64,000 bases of DNA from Mytilus edulis. Its lineage: Eukaryota > Mollusca > Bivalvia > Mytilida > Mytilidae. The translations under genes and the position numbers were made by a program. Where the stretch lies: positions 58,426,830-58,490,829 of the forward strand of contig NC_092344.1 of NCBI RefSeq assembly GCF_963676685.1, in the 5' to 3' direction. Under the pieces are notes generated by a model that made no database searches, was not told the DNA's origin, and worked only from the letters and a program-made list of their open reading frames with translations. Positions 45,263 to 55,979 of this stretch are shown here, in pieces; positions within the stretch are counted from its first letter, which is position 1; every line of letters begins with the position of its first letter.

Positions 45263-46487
45263 GCAAGCCGTTCTCGTCAAAACTATGTTTAAACCATTTT
45301 TCGAAAAATTTACACACTGAGAATTACAAAAAAGCACACTGAGATTTTAAAACTTCAAAACGCACACTGAGAATTGAAAATTACACACTTAGAATTGAAA
45401 ATTACACACTGAGAATTGAAAATTACACACTGAGAATTGAAAATTACACACTGAGATTTCATAAAGACGCACTGAGATTACAAAAATGAAAAACGCACAC
45501 TGAGAATTGAAAATTACACACTGAGAATTGAAAATTACACACTGAGATTTCAAAAAGACACACTGAGAATAAATAAACTGAAAACACACACTGAGAATTT
45601 GAAATTACACAATGAGAATTTAAAATTACACACTGAGAATTTAAAATTACACACTGAGATTTATGCGCACTTTTTATGCGCACATATCTAATTAGCATAC
45701 TTAATCTGAATCTATTACAAGCTTAAAACAACAAGGGAACAGAACTCGTTAGTCCTTCGATTTGGTCCCAAATTATTAATAAAAAAACTTTAGAAATACA
45801 AGAACAAGAAAAATACCCACTTACTCTTATTACAAAATATAACCAAATGGTGAAAAACTTTATTAAAATCATAAGAAAACATTGGAACAATCTGTAAAAG
45901 AATGCAGTGAAATTTTTACCCAAGTGTCTATTATAGCATATAAACGTAACAAAAATATAAAAGATTAACTAGCGAAACCAGGGAAACAGTTGGAACACTT
46001 TTGAAAAGGGACCCACGGTTTTAAGTAAAAAAAAATCATCCCGATACACTGGTAGTAATGATCTGAATTATAGGCAACAAACTTATGAATATGAGCGATG
46101 TTAAGTCTTGAAATTTATTACGGATGTTGGTTGAAGGAATCGCATTTCATTATAATGACAAGAGTTCTTGAGATCAAGATATTAATCTGTTGAATTATTC
46201 ATCTCATGAATATTCATTAGTAATTTGCATATTAATCTCAGTGTGTATTTTTGAAATCTCAGTGTGTAATTAACAATTCTCAGTGTGTTTTTCAATTTAT
46301 TTCATCTCAGTGTGTCTTTTTAAAATCTCAGTGTGTAATTTTGAATTCTCAGTGTGTGTTTTTCATTTTTTTAAATCTCAGTGTGTAATTTCGATTTCTC
46401 AGTGTGTTATTTTAGGTTTTTAAATCTCAGTGTGTATTTTTTTTTCGAAAAGAGGGTTTAAACATAGTTTTGACGAGAACGGCTTGC
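45263..46487. mobile_element. TIR element with inverted CACACTGAG motif arrays
   Basis: Terminal inverted repeats of about 46 bp ('gcaagccgttctcgtc' ... 'gacgagaacggcttgc') are followed inward by a left array of 16 units of cacactgaga (45310-45665, period mostly 21 bp). The right array has 9 units of the inverse ctcagtgtgt (46237-46436). The centre (45666-46236) is AT-rich and non-coding. 'gatagtt' occurs directly at both flanks (45253-45259 and 46492-46498), compatible with a short target duplication. Minus-strand frames across the array are repeat artefacts. Confidence 0.85.
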
Positions 46488-46499
46488 AATAGATAGTTT

Positions 46500-47040
46500 A
46501 AGAAACGGTTATTAAAATTTCAAAAACTTTAACCACAGAGTGAATATTTGTAGACGCCGACGGAATGTAGGATCGCTTAGTCTCGCCTTTTCGACTAAAG
46601 TCTAAGACTCGTAAAAAAACATACAAATCAGATTTCCTTCTGACATACGGGCGCACTACGCTTTTTTGTACGCCCGTCAACATTTTGTTTTATGGCACTG
46701 TAACTTGAGAACTGCTTATCCATTATGAAACTTAACATATAGGTTTTCGGAATTTACTCATATTTTTAGTGAAACCATTTGTATATACACGTATCTTTGT
46801 CAGAATTAAAATAAAAACGAAACACTTATAAATATATATGTTGGCGCACATAACAGTCGTGCTCCTATGGCAAACAATTTTGTTGGGAAGGAAATAAAAC
46901 AACAGCAAAATTATTTGTCCTTTTTATCATTTTGAATAAGAACAACACATTTAATTATAAATATTTGAAGCATAAATATTTTCGATACAATTGTTTTAAA
47001 TTACTTGAAATAAAAAAAAAGATCGTGATTGTTTAATCAG
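46500..47040. other. No gene seen; continuation of the interrupted repeat
   Basis: 46490-46570 carries 'actttaaccacagagtgaat', the continuation of the repeat unit split by the element to the left. The remainder is AT-rich. Confidence 0.4.
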
Positions 47041-47049
47041 TTGCTATGT

Positions 47050-47320
47050 TATTTGGCACATGTCAATCGGTTCATTGATTTTCGGCATGTCAAAGAAAAA
47101 ACGGCACGTGTCTCAATAATGTTGAATATCTCGTTTATTTATGGTTATTTTCTGTAAAATTTGAAATGTATGCATTAAATATCAATCTCTAACATGACAT
47201 AAAAACATAATACATATAACAGCCGTGACTCATTCTAGTCCTTAGTGGAATTGTATAGTCAAGGCCTTAGTGCACCAAGGAATCCTTAGCAGTGTTTAGA
47301 CGTACCGAAAAAAACATCCG
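47050..47320. repeat. Interspersed repeat with 'cttagtgcaccaagg' dyad, copy 2
   Basis: Same block order as 22780-23030, including 'tatgcattaaatatcaatct' and 'agtgtttagacg' at the end. Confidence 0.65.
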
Positions 47321-47329
47321 CCATTTTTT

Positions 47330-48760
47330 AATAATCATAGACGGTTAACAACTACATGTAGTCTGTTTCCCGGCCGTTATTGAAATTCTTGACAATACCT
47401 TAATATTTTTATATTCCGAAGGCATACTAAATGTTTTACAGAGGGAACCAACCTAGTCAGTAACAACGTACTATTGTGAATTATTTTTGCGGATAAAAGT
47501 CTTTTAGACATACTATTACATTAAAAACGGTGTCATTGATAGGCAACCATGAACACAATGAAAAATGAATCCGTTAAAGTGTTCCATGTTTATTCAATTC
47601 AAATAAAGACTTGTTATGATAAAACCATATATTTAACTATTATATATATAAAAAAAAAACAAGATTATATCTTAAACTTGTAAATTCAATTTCAAGTTTT
47701 TAAAGGTTCCTCAAGTTAAAATAATACATGATATATTTGCCTGATCTTATATTTGTTTAATTAAAATAATGCCTTCAAATACATATAATGTTAATTTTTA
47801 TTCAATTTTCCACAAAACATTTTAGCTTAGTTTAAATGAAATTCAGAAGAGAGAATTCAAACACTGTTGAAGAGAATATACATATTCGTGTTAATTCGCC
47901 TCAGTTTAATTTGTTAATTCAGGTTTGACATTTAATCCGCAATCCACATTTACCCGACAATCTTGTATATTGTATTTTCTCAATGGAATTACATAACGTG
48001 CATGTGACCATCAGAAACTAAGACAAAAATTATATTTATAATGGTATTTATCAAATATTTGAAAATATCTTAGTAGCATATAAATTTGCCAAATAAGCGA
48101 AGAATTATAATCTAGCCTAGTTCAACCAAGGATTTGTATAGTTTCTTTTCAATAAAATATTGTTGGTGTTTTTGGCGACTATAGCAGCAACATTGCCTTT
48201 ATTAAATAAAAATATAAAATTTTCGCTATTTGATAATTATAGGTTAAAATTTTCATTAAAATGTATAATATTTCTCTTAAAACTACATATAATGGGCATT
48301 TTAGAATGACATGAAGTTCATCTTCAATAGTAGAGCTACAACACATGTCATCTCGTGGACTTCTTTTCTTTCATACTTTCCAGTTTCTATTTTTTTTAGT
48401 GGAGCTTCCCCACATTTAAATTTTGCAAAAGCACATTTGTTTTTAATTGACAGAATATTTTTAACAAATAACAGTTGGCCAACAGTATATTTTTAAGTCC
48501 ATTTTCGCTCAGTTGAACAGAAATTCCAATTTTAATGTCGTAGAAATGTCAATATCATGTTATTGTTTGTACGTACAACATGTATCATTATATCAAGAAG
48601 TGTCAGTCCCAGCCAAGATTCACTGAATAACCACGAAATATTTACAGATGATAAAAATATTAACACAAAAGTCATAAATCTGTATGAACGTTATGTACGT
48701 TGAAGTTAATTAAGTGTTCACAAGAAAGTAAGTATGACTGTAAATTTTATTTAAGTCGGA
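47330..48760. other. AT-rich stretch, no gene supported
   Basis: No recognised repeat and no credible coding frame; the 61-codon frame at 48311-48496 has no resemblance to a family. Confidence 0.4.
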
Positions 48761-48764
48761 ACAT

Positions 48765-48790
48765 ACACACACACACACACACACACACAC
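48765..48790. repeat. (CA)n microsatellite
   Basis: About 13 CA units, followed by a short TA run. Confidence 0.9.
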
Positions 48791-48806
48791 TATATATATA
48801 CATGTT

Positions 48807-48920
48807 GCTGTTTTAAGACCCTTCTACAACGAAATTTGTTTTACATGCACACGTATAAAAATTGCGCTTTTTATCCACGCAATCATAGGTTTGAACTTAG
48901 TTTTCATTTTAGACTCGTTT
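48807..48920 (+). repeat. Direct repeat, copy 1
   Basis: 'gctgttttaagacccttc' through 'ttttagactcgtttt'; about 114 bp repeated at 49338-49452 with roughly ten differences. Confidence 0.75.
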
Positions 48921-49337
48921 TTATTTTTTCGTTTGGGCTTGTATCATATTTTCCCCTCGGTTTATATGATCCGTTCATCCTACATTGACTCTTAAAATTC
49001 AAGATTCAAGAGTCTATCTAAAAAATGCGGATACTTTTCCAAAAAAAGAGGGTATTTTTTATATGGCCTTCCAAATACCGTTTCGATCCCTAACATCACT
49101 GAAGAGACATTTATTGTCGAAATCAGGATCTGGTGTAATAAAACAATATTGACACCGTATGTTACTTGCATAACATCGTGACCACAAGTTATTATTTTTC
49201 TGTTTAGTATTAAATTTAAATTAAGATCCATTTATTACATCTTGTGATCAAATTTATTTGGCAATCGCCGATGGTCAAATGCGTTTTGTTTAAATATACT
49301 TTTTCACTTTTTTGGTCTTTTGGAAAATGTTGTTTGT

Positions 49338-49452
49338 GCTGTTTTTAGACCCTTCTACAACGAAATTTGTTTTACAAGCACACGTATAAAAATTTCGGTT
49401 TTTATCCAACGCAATCATAGGTTTGAACGTAGTTTTCAATTTAGACTCGTTT
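49338..49452 (+). repeat. Direct repeat, copy 2
   Basis: Second copy, 531 bp downstream; between the two there is no gene. They may be the ends of a small LTR-like element or a local duplication. Confidence 0.75.
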
Positions 49453-49599
49453 ATATATACATGTATATACTTTAACCGTGAGAAAAAATATAAGCTTTGG
49501 TGAGCTCTATAACCGACTATCATATAAAAACCGCAATGTATGAACGTTACACAATTAGAGATGAACGTTTGACAAATGCACATTATCTGATATACACAA

Positions 49600-49898
49600 T
49601 TATACACGATTGACGAACGCACGATACACGGTTTAGAATGAATGATTGATGAACGCACGATACACGCACGATACACGGTTAAGAATGAATGATTGATGAG
49701 CGCACGATACACGCACGATACACGCACGATACACAATTAAGAATACACGATGCACGCACGTTACACGGAAAACACACGGAACGATGAATGATCAACGCAC
49801 GATTGGCACACGCACGATACACGCACGATGCACGCACGCAACACGCACGATACACGATAAACGCACGGAATAATGGTCAGTTTGAATTTTAGAAGGTC
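49600..49898. repeat. CACGATACACG minisatellite array, second locus
   Basis: Units such as cgcacgatacacg separated by 'aagaatgaatgattgatga'. It ends at the unique block 'gtttgaattttagaaggtc' (49880-49898), the inverse of the block that begins the first locus at 21501. The units have the same strand sense at both loci. Confidence 0.8.
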
Positions 49899-50766
49899 AT
49901 GTACTAGTTCAGCGACAATTGACTTCCATTTAAACACCGAAACATATAAATGAACTTAAATTTAAAACATACATACCAATCTAACAGAATGTACATATAC
50001 AGTCTCAAATCATAAATGCTATTCTGGTATCACCTTGATTTCCGTTATAATTTCATATCTTTTATAATGAACATTACGATATGCAACACTAGATGTGATA
50101 TTTGATTAGAAACAAATAATCTTTCTGTGTTGGTGATTTTCGAATCATTAAGTCACTATTTTTTTATTTTCTTTGTAGTTTTTTTTCATTTTTATGAGTT
50201 TTTTCTGATTTTGTTATAGTCATAACCGTGTTTTTAAGCATATGAGTGGATTAGATTTCTATAACAATCATTTGCCCACCTAATATGTAGAAGCAGATAG
50301 CATGAACATCAAGGAGTGTAAACAATTCATTAAAAAAGTATCAAATATGTCTATAAATGTCAATATTTCTCTATTTGTCTCTAGACAAAAGGCACCTTGT
50401 TTTAAATTTTTATTTGGATGGAGGGTTGTCTCATTATCACTCACACCATATCTTCCTATATCTATATACAAAATTAAACAGTGATACGTGATAGGTGAAC
50501 ACATTGCAATTACAAGGTTTTATTCAAAATGATTTTAATATTGTCCAAAATTCATCAAAACGACACATAAATAAACTGTTATGACTGTATTCGTGGGATA
50601 CATGTAATGACGAGGGCAAAATTGTACTCCCGAAAATGTATTGCTGGACGGTCATAAATACTATTTATAGCTAACTGCATTTCAATGATTATATGTTTCC
50701 ATTAATGATGCATAAATTTAGCTTATGACTGTTATTTTACTTTTGTATTTGATGCTTCTGTAACAG

Positions 50767-50997
50767 TGAACCTTACGCCAAATGGTACAGCTACACAAAG
50801 TTCCTTTTACAATGATGATGAAAGTAAAGGTAAACCGGAGAATGCTCTATATCCTCCAATATCAAACGAATACAATCTGAGTATTTGTTCACATACAAAA
50901 GAGGACATACGAAACGTGCAGAAAGCATGGTGGAGGTTTCATTTTTCGTTCGGCTTGGCGTATATCACAGATATAACAATATACTACAGAGAAAACT
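50767..50997 (+). CDS. Exon 2: first half of a fucolectin/F5-8C-like galactose-binding domain
   Basis: The acceptor 'cttctgtaacag' precedes 50767 and the donor 'gtaagt' is at 50998. The exon enters with two bases and leaves with one. It encodes NLTPNGTATQSSFYNDDES, KGKPENALYPPISNEYNLSI and CSHTKEDIRNVQKAWWRF, then FSFGLAYITDITIYYREN. The starting 'NL.PNGTATQSS' and the 'WWRF....Y.I..I.IYYR' strand are typical of the FTP/F5-8C-like domains that begin many secreted bivalve proteins with EGF repeats. Such domains bind carbohydrate; that activity is inferred from family. Two N-x-S/T sites are visible. Phase matches the signal-peptide exon at 20141. Confidence 0.7.
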
Positions 50998-51504
50998 GTA
51001 AGTTTGCCAAATTAGTTAATGAGATGTTACTACAAGTGCTCATTTATTTGTACAGTCATTTTAGAAATATTGAAATCATAAGTAGTGCCATAAGTAGCTA
51101 AATAAATTAAACACAATTAAGTACTTTACAATTTCTACCAACAGATTATATTATATTTCAGATCGATATATTATTTAGGTCTACAGTTAACAATTTAAGA
51201 AAAAAACACAGATATTTGGGTTTCGTTCTGTTAGAAAATTATATGACTTTGTAAGTTCTTAATATTAACGGAAACAAACCGAAAAGAATTTCAGGGTTAC
51301 GATACATGTATGTATGATCTTTTCAACGTTTACTTTAAATATAGCGTACATATACTTGAAGCGAGAGAATGTATAACATTTAATTTGTTGATCTTTATAG
51401 TTTTGTAGTTAAACATCTCTGAAAATATCATACCAAGGTGTTCAATTTTGCTCGCTTGTTGCCTCAAAAATCTATGAAATAAAATGTGTTTTCTTTTATT
51501 AAAG

Positions 51505-51741
51505 ATGCTTATCATATGAATGGTTTTAAAATATTTGTGACGAATACTACAACAAGTCCATCTGACGGGTATCTTTGTTATGAAGACCCTAAATCGAATA
51601 CGCTTCCAAATATCACTCAGACCATTTCTTGTCATCAACTTGGACAGTATGTCGTTTATTACGACAACGTAGGATCTGAAGAATCTGACCAGATCTACTT
51701 ACCTATTGTTGAGTTATGTTAACGTTATGTTGCTGTTAATG
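51505..51741 (+). CDS. Exon 3: second half of the galactose-binding domain, with an in-frame TAA
   Basis: The acceptor 'tattaaag' precedes 51505; one base from exon 2 plus two here complete a Tyr. The exon reads AYHMNGFKIFVTNTTTSP, DGYLCYEDPKSNTLPNITQT and ISCHQLGQYVVYYDNVGSE, then DQIYLPIVELC. It closes the lectin domain as in related mollusc proteins, which continue Cys-Tyr-Val-Ala. Here TAA (51720-51722) and one extra codon separate Cys from YVAVN, a 6-bp in-frame insertion. The usual donor 'g|gtaggt' is at 51742 in phase 1. An upstream donor 't|gttaac' at 51718, also phase 1, would skip the stop. So the exon is either inactivated or uses a shorter form. Confidence 0.65.
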
Positions 51742-51879
51742 GTAGGTTTTATATATGTATTATATGTTATAGTTCTTCGTCTCCTTTTCTTTTTTACTCA
51801 ATCTTGTGTGATAACATGATGTTGATTGTCTGCCAATTAAACATCAACCAATTAAAGCAACGAAAGAAATGGTTGATAG

Positions 51880-51953
51880 TCTTTAGTTGTCTATGTTGTG
51901 TGCTGTTGTTTGTTTTTTTAGCCATGGCGTTGTCAGTTTATTTTCTATCTATA
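51880..51953 (-). repeat. Reverse fragment of the 'caaactgacaacgccatggc' repeat
   Basis: 'gccatggcgttgtcagttta' is the inverse of the hallmark of the repeat at 10131-10320; it directly adjoins the next repeat. Confidence 0.65.
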
Positions 51954-51954
51954 A

Positions 51955-52390
51955 AAAAAAGATGTGGTATGATTGCCAATGAGACAACTATCCACAAAAG
52001 ACCAAAATGACACACACATTTACCCATATAGGTCACCGTACGGACTTCAACAATGAGCAAAGCCCATATCGCATAGTCAGCTATAAAAGGCCCCGATAAG
52101 ACAATGTAAAACAATTCAAACGAGAAAAATAACGGCCTTTATGTATGTAAAAAAATGAACGAAAAAAAATATGTAACACATAAACGACAACCACTGAATT
52201 TACAGGCTCCGAACTTGGGACAGGCACATACACAAATAATGTGGCGCGGTTAAACATGTTAGCGGGATCCCCTAACCTGGGACAGTGGTATAACAGTACA
52301 ACATAAGAACGAACTATAAAAATCAGTTGAAAAAGGCTTAACTAATCAGATAGACCAAACACAAGTGGACGTGGCCGGGTACTTATAAGT
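51955..52390 (+). repeat. Long copy of the 'gattgccaatgagac' repeat
   Basis: Aligns with 3094-3533 over almost its full length, missing a 12-bp piece around 'caaccctccccc'. Located in the intron after the lectin exons. Confidence 0.8.
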
Positions 52391-52879
52391 TTGAATGTCC
52401 TTCTGGTATATTTCGCCCCTCTTTAATATCATACCATTTAGTTCTCCAGTTTACATAATCACATACAGGAGTGTGCTCCTTATACAGAAACTGCTTCAAT
52501 AGAGTTATGAGGAGGAAACATTAAACATAACACCCGTAAATGTTAAGGACACCATTACGATTTGGTTAATCTATACGATATTTCTGTGTCTAAACTAACC
52601 AATGACATGTTAACCACGTCTTAGTTTGTGGTTTAACATCTTGGTTGTCTGTCTGCTAAGTACCGAACGTGACCCATTACAGAATATGACTGTTATACTG
52701 AGTGTGTATATGCATGCGACGTGTTTCGGTTGTTTGTGCATCCAACATTCATATATTTATTTTTGATGTTTCTGTTATGGTTTTGGTAGAATAATTTATC
52801 ATTTTTTATCGTTTGTTGTCCAAATAATTATAACACTGTCTTTCCATACCATCATTGTCATATTCCCACACATATATGT

Positions 52880-52970
52880 AGGACTCCAAAGTGCGATAGA
52901 GACGCTAAAGTACGATGGTCTACGTTAAAGTGCCAAGCTTCTATACGCTAAAGTCCGATGGTCCGCGAAA
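52880..52970. repeat. Small array of 'cgctaaagt..gatggtc' units
   Basis: 'gacgctaaagtacgatggtc', 'tacgttaaagtgcc' and 'tacgctaaagtccgatggtc' recur within 90 bp. No inverted partner is seen nearby. Confidence 0.55.
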
Positions 52971-53199
52971 ATATAGACATTAGAAACGTAGTTTGATAAT
53001 GACGTTAACAGTCGTTTATACAAACCAAACATGATCATGGCAGAAAATAGATTAGAAATATTTGATTTACAACTTTTACACCAAATGTCCGTGACTTACT
53101 AGTAATTGATTTAAACTTAACCGTTTTTTGTCGGCTGAAAAGCATTAGAATGTTTATATTTTTGGGTGCATTTAAAGCGGGAGGTTAGGCTAGCAATTA

Positions 53200-53480
53200 A
53201 ACGATGTTCAACCAATCATTATTTCATGTACCAAGTCAGGAATGTGGCAGTTGCTATCAATTAGTTCGTTTCTTTGTATGTTGGTGTTTGTTTTTTGTTG
53301 CAATTCAGTTGTCATGTTGTTCCTTTGTTGTTCTTTTTAGTGTTGGTGTGTTTCCCGCGACTTTAGTTTGTAATCCGGATTTGTTTTCTTTCAATCAATA
53401 TATGACGTTTGAACACCGATATACTACTATTGCTTTTTTTTCGTCGTTGTATGTGCCACATACATTATTGTCATTACATT
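53200..53480 (+). repeat. Interspersed fragment with 'gtaatccggatttgttttc'
   Basis: 'ttagtttgtaatccggattt' through 'gatatactactattgc' is related to 59260-59345 ('aaacccggattagttttctc' ... 'gtatactactgttgcc'), which I recognise as a common mussel repeat. The 107-codon open frame here (53204-53527) belongs to the repeat. Confidence 0.6.
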
Positions 53481-53997
53481 TTCATTTCTTAAAGTTCAGC
53501 TATAACGGTTATACAGATTTACGATAAAAGGACATGTTTTTTTTTTCACACGGACGATTTTTGCAGTCAGTTTAGAATGAAAAAACAATTAGCATATTCG
53601 AACAAGAACAAACGATAGTTTGAAAAGAAAAATGAGTTTTCAATAAGCCGTAATTTTCCCCATTATTCTATATAGATGTCCCCGCACACCTATTTATAAC
53701 TTTAAAACATGTTAAAAACAACATTGTTTTGCAAACTACAGTAGCAAAGATATACTTTTGTTGTTGAATCAAATCTTATCTGGATGCAGATGGGTTATTT
53801 CAAATTTGTTTTTTCACTTGAGTCTATTTTTTCTAGAATTGTTAAGATAAGCACTGTTTTAACAGTGACCCAAGTAAAAGCATCAATGTAATGGAAGGAA
53901 CTTTTGAATATGCACATAAGAGAAAGTAAAAATAAATAGATACATTGGTTTTTTTTAATTTTATACGAATGAAATGAACTGTATTCTTTTCTTTAAG

Positions 53998-54200
53998 GTT
54001 GTCGAAAGGGCTTTTGGGGAAGTAATTGTGATATTCCTTGTGCAAAAAGTTGCAAGGAACATCATTGCTTTCCAGGAAATGGTTCCTGCGTTTTCGGAGG
54101 ATGTAGCAATACAAACTGTTTAAATAACAAATGCGATAAAGACACAGAATTTTGTTCTGAAGGTTGTAAAGCAAATCGAACAGGACCTATTGTAAAAAAT
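53998..54200 (+). CDS. Exon 4: EGF-like cysteine-rich module
   Basis: The acceptor 'tttctttaag' precedes 53998. Two bases complete a Gly with the G of exon 3, giving N-G-C. The exon encodes CRKGFWGSNCDIPCAKSC, KEHHCFPGNGSCVFGGC, SNTNCLNNKCDKDTEFCSE and GCKANRTGP, a run of regularly spaced Cys as in EGF/laminin-EGF modules of MEGF- and scavenger-receptor-like proteins. After RTGP, relatives show Tyr-Cys-Lys. Here those bases (tat tgt aaa) are present but one base out of frame, so a 1-bp deletion after 'ggacc' (about 54184-54187) is likely. As written the exon ends in phase 0; with that base restored it would end in phase 1, which fits exon 5. Confidence 0.65.
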
Positions 54201-54425
54201 GTATGTATTAATATTATTTATTAGTATTAGTTATGGTACATGATCAGTTACATCACTGTTTTGAAATATACTTAATAACTAGTAATAAGGTGTTGCGAGA
54301 CAATTAACAATTCAATAACAGATAAAACAGATTTACTCTTATAAAAGAATTCATAGAAGGAAAGCCAACTATTACTGGACATGTATGGTTATTGTTGATC
54401 GGAAAACTCGTTTAACTTTATTTCT

Positions 54426-55169
54426 GGTGTTACCTTAACATATCGTGGTATCTGCAGTAACCACGATCATAAAAGCGGGGTGGGGTGAAATAGCCAAAAT
54501 CTTTTTTCTGCCAATTTCACCGTGTAAACGTGTTATTGTAAAAAAATTCTCAGCCGACGGTTTTTGTGTTCTTGATATCTTTAATGGTCGCGTTACTGCA
54601 ATAATAGCAATCAGAAATGCAACGATAATAATTGTAACTCCATGAGATTTGTTTGATACGATAAAAGTAACTGGACTATCAGAAAGTCAGGAGCATGAAA
54701 CTAGGTGGTTGTCGCTAGCTTTCTCTCAAAGTCTGTACATTGTTGAAGGCCGTGCAATACTTTATAGTAGATTAAATCTCTGTATAATGGTCGCCATTGG
54801 ATGCTTGAATCCGTGGTAATCACACAAAATATTCTAATTTTTCGATATTTTGAAAGATAAACAACTTTCCGATTCTGTTGAAATATTCTACCGTTAAGAT
54901 TATCTTTCCAGTTGTTTATCCATGAGTTACGATTATCTTCTTTTGGAGTTACGATTAACTCTCTTAAATTTTTAGTCGCTATAATTTCGGTAACGAGGCC
55001 ATATGATATCAAGAACAAACGCATACACAACAAAACCGTACAGACCAATCTGAGTAATTCTTCAAAGCACCATGTTTACAAGGAGAAATAAAGAAAATGA
55101 TTTTGATTATTTCTACCTCCGCCATGTTTGGATCGTGGTAATTGCAGTTACCAGGATCAGTTTAACACC
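54426..55169. mobile_element. Non-autonomous TIR element, about 744 bp
   Basis: Left end 'ggtgttaccttaacat' with 'cgtggtatctgcagtaacc' is inverted, imperfectly, at the right ('tcgtggtaattgcagttacc' ... 'cagtttaacacc'). 'ctgcagtaaccacgat' blocks form local dyads at both ends. The minus-strand frame 54701-55048 is not recognisable. Confidence 0.65.
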
Positions 55170-55179
55170 AGTGATTATA

Positions 55180-55820
55180 AACCATGAAAATAAAAATTTC
55201 CTTTTCGACAAGTAATTTTATTTTGTTTTAGATCTAAATAAGGGTATTATGAATTTTTATCTTACATTCTATACATTTCAAGGAATATGATTTATTCAAA
55301 GCAACTGCGTAGAAACCATAAATATTCTATTTCGGGTAAGTCGGAGTGGAAAACAAGTTTTGCACCAGATGCGCATTTCAACAATAAATGTCTCTTCAAT
55401 GATGTACTAGTCCAAATTATTTGATCATCCAAAGCACATGACAAAGATGAGCCATCAACAACAAAAGTATTAAACACAGTATAGCCGAATCCGAAAAAGG
55501 AATCAGAAATGTGCTTGTCGGAGATCTATTTCCTTATTTTAAATAATTTCCGAAATTATGTTACAACTGTTTCGGAAAATACGTTTATTAGATTGTCTAT
55601 CCTGCAATGTTACATGTTCGTATGTTATTCAATTGGGCAATGACAACTTTTTTTGTGGTTACCATTTTAGCATTGGTGGAAGAACAGTAATTATTTGCTA
55701 GGAATAAAAATAGATCAACAGTAATACGTAACAAAAGTCCATGAAAAACAAAATATTGTACAATTCTTTCTCAGAGTAATTGACTTTTTAACGTTTTACC
55801 AAATTAGTCAGAAATAGCTG
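55180..55820. other. Intronic AT-rich sequence, no gene seen
   Basis: A diverged 'gcaccagatgcgcatttcaac' fragment of the 'gcgcgtttcgtc' family lies near 55362. Nothing else supported. Confidence 0.4.
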
Positions 55821-55825
55821 TATAA

Positions 55826-55975
55826 AAGAGGGACGAAAGATACCAAAGGGACAGTCAAACTCATAAATCTAAAACAAACTGACAACGCCATGGCTAAAAA
55901 TGAAAAGACAAACAGAAAAACAATAGTACACATGACACAACATAGAAAACTAAAGAATAAACAACACGAACCCCA
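55826..55975 (+). repeat. Good copy of the 'caaactgacaacgccatggc' repeat
   Basis: Nearly identical to 10131-10305. Confidence 0.8.
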
Positions 55976-55979
55976 CCAA

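Noticed and set aside
45310-45665. Possible CRISPR-like array
   Set aside because: Repeat units are only about 10 bp with AT-rich, related spacers, lie inside terminal inverted repeats, and the DNA is eukaryotic.
45389-45698. Minus-strand frames with repeated Ser-Val-Cys-Asn-Phe-Gln
   Set aside because: Translation of the CACACTGAG array, not a gene.
53204-53527. 107-codon hydrophobic, Cys-rich frame that looks like a membrane protein
   Set aside because: Covered by an interspersed repeat shared with 59260-59345; T-rich repeats commonly give Phe/Leu/Cys-rich frames.
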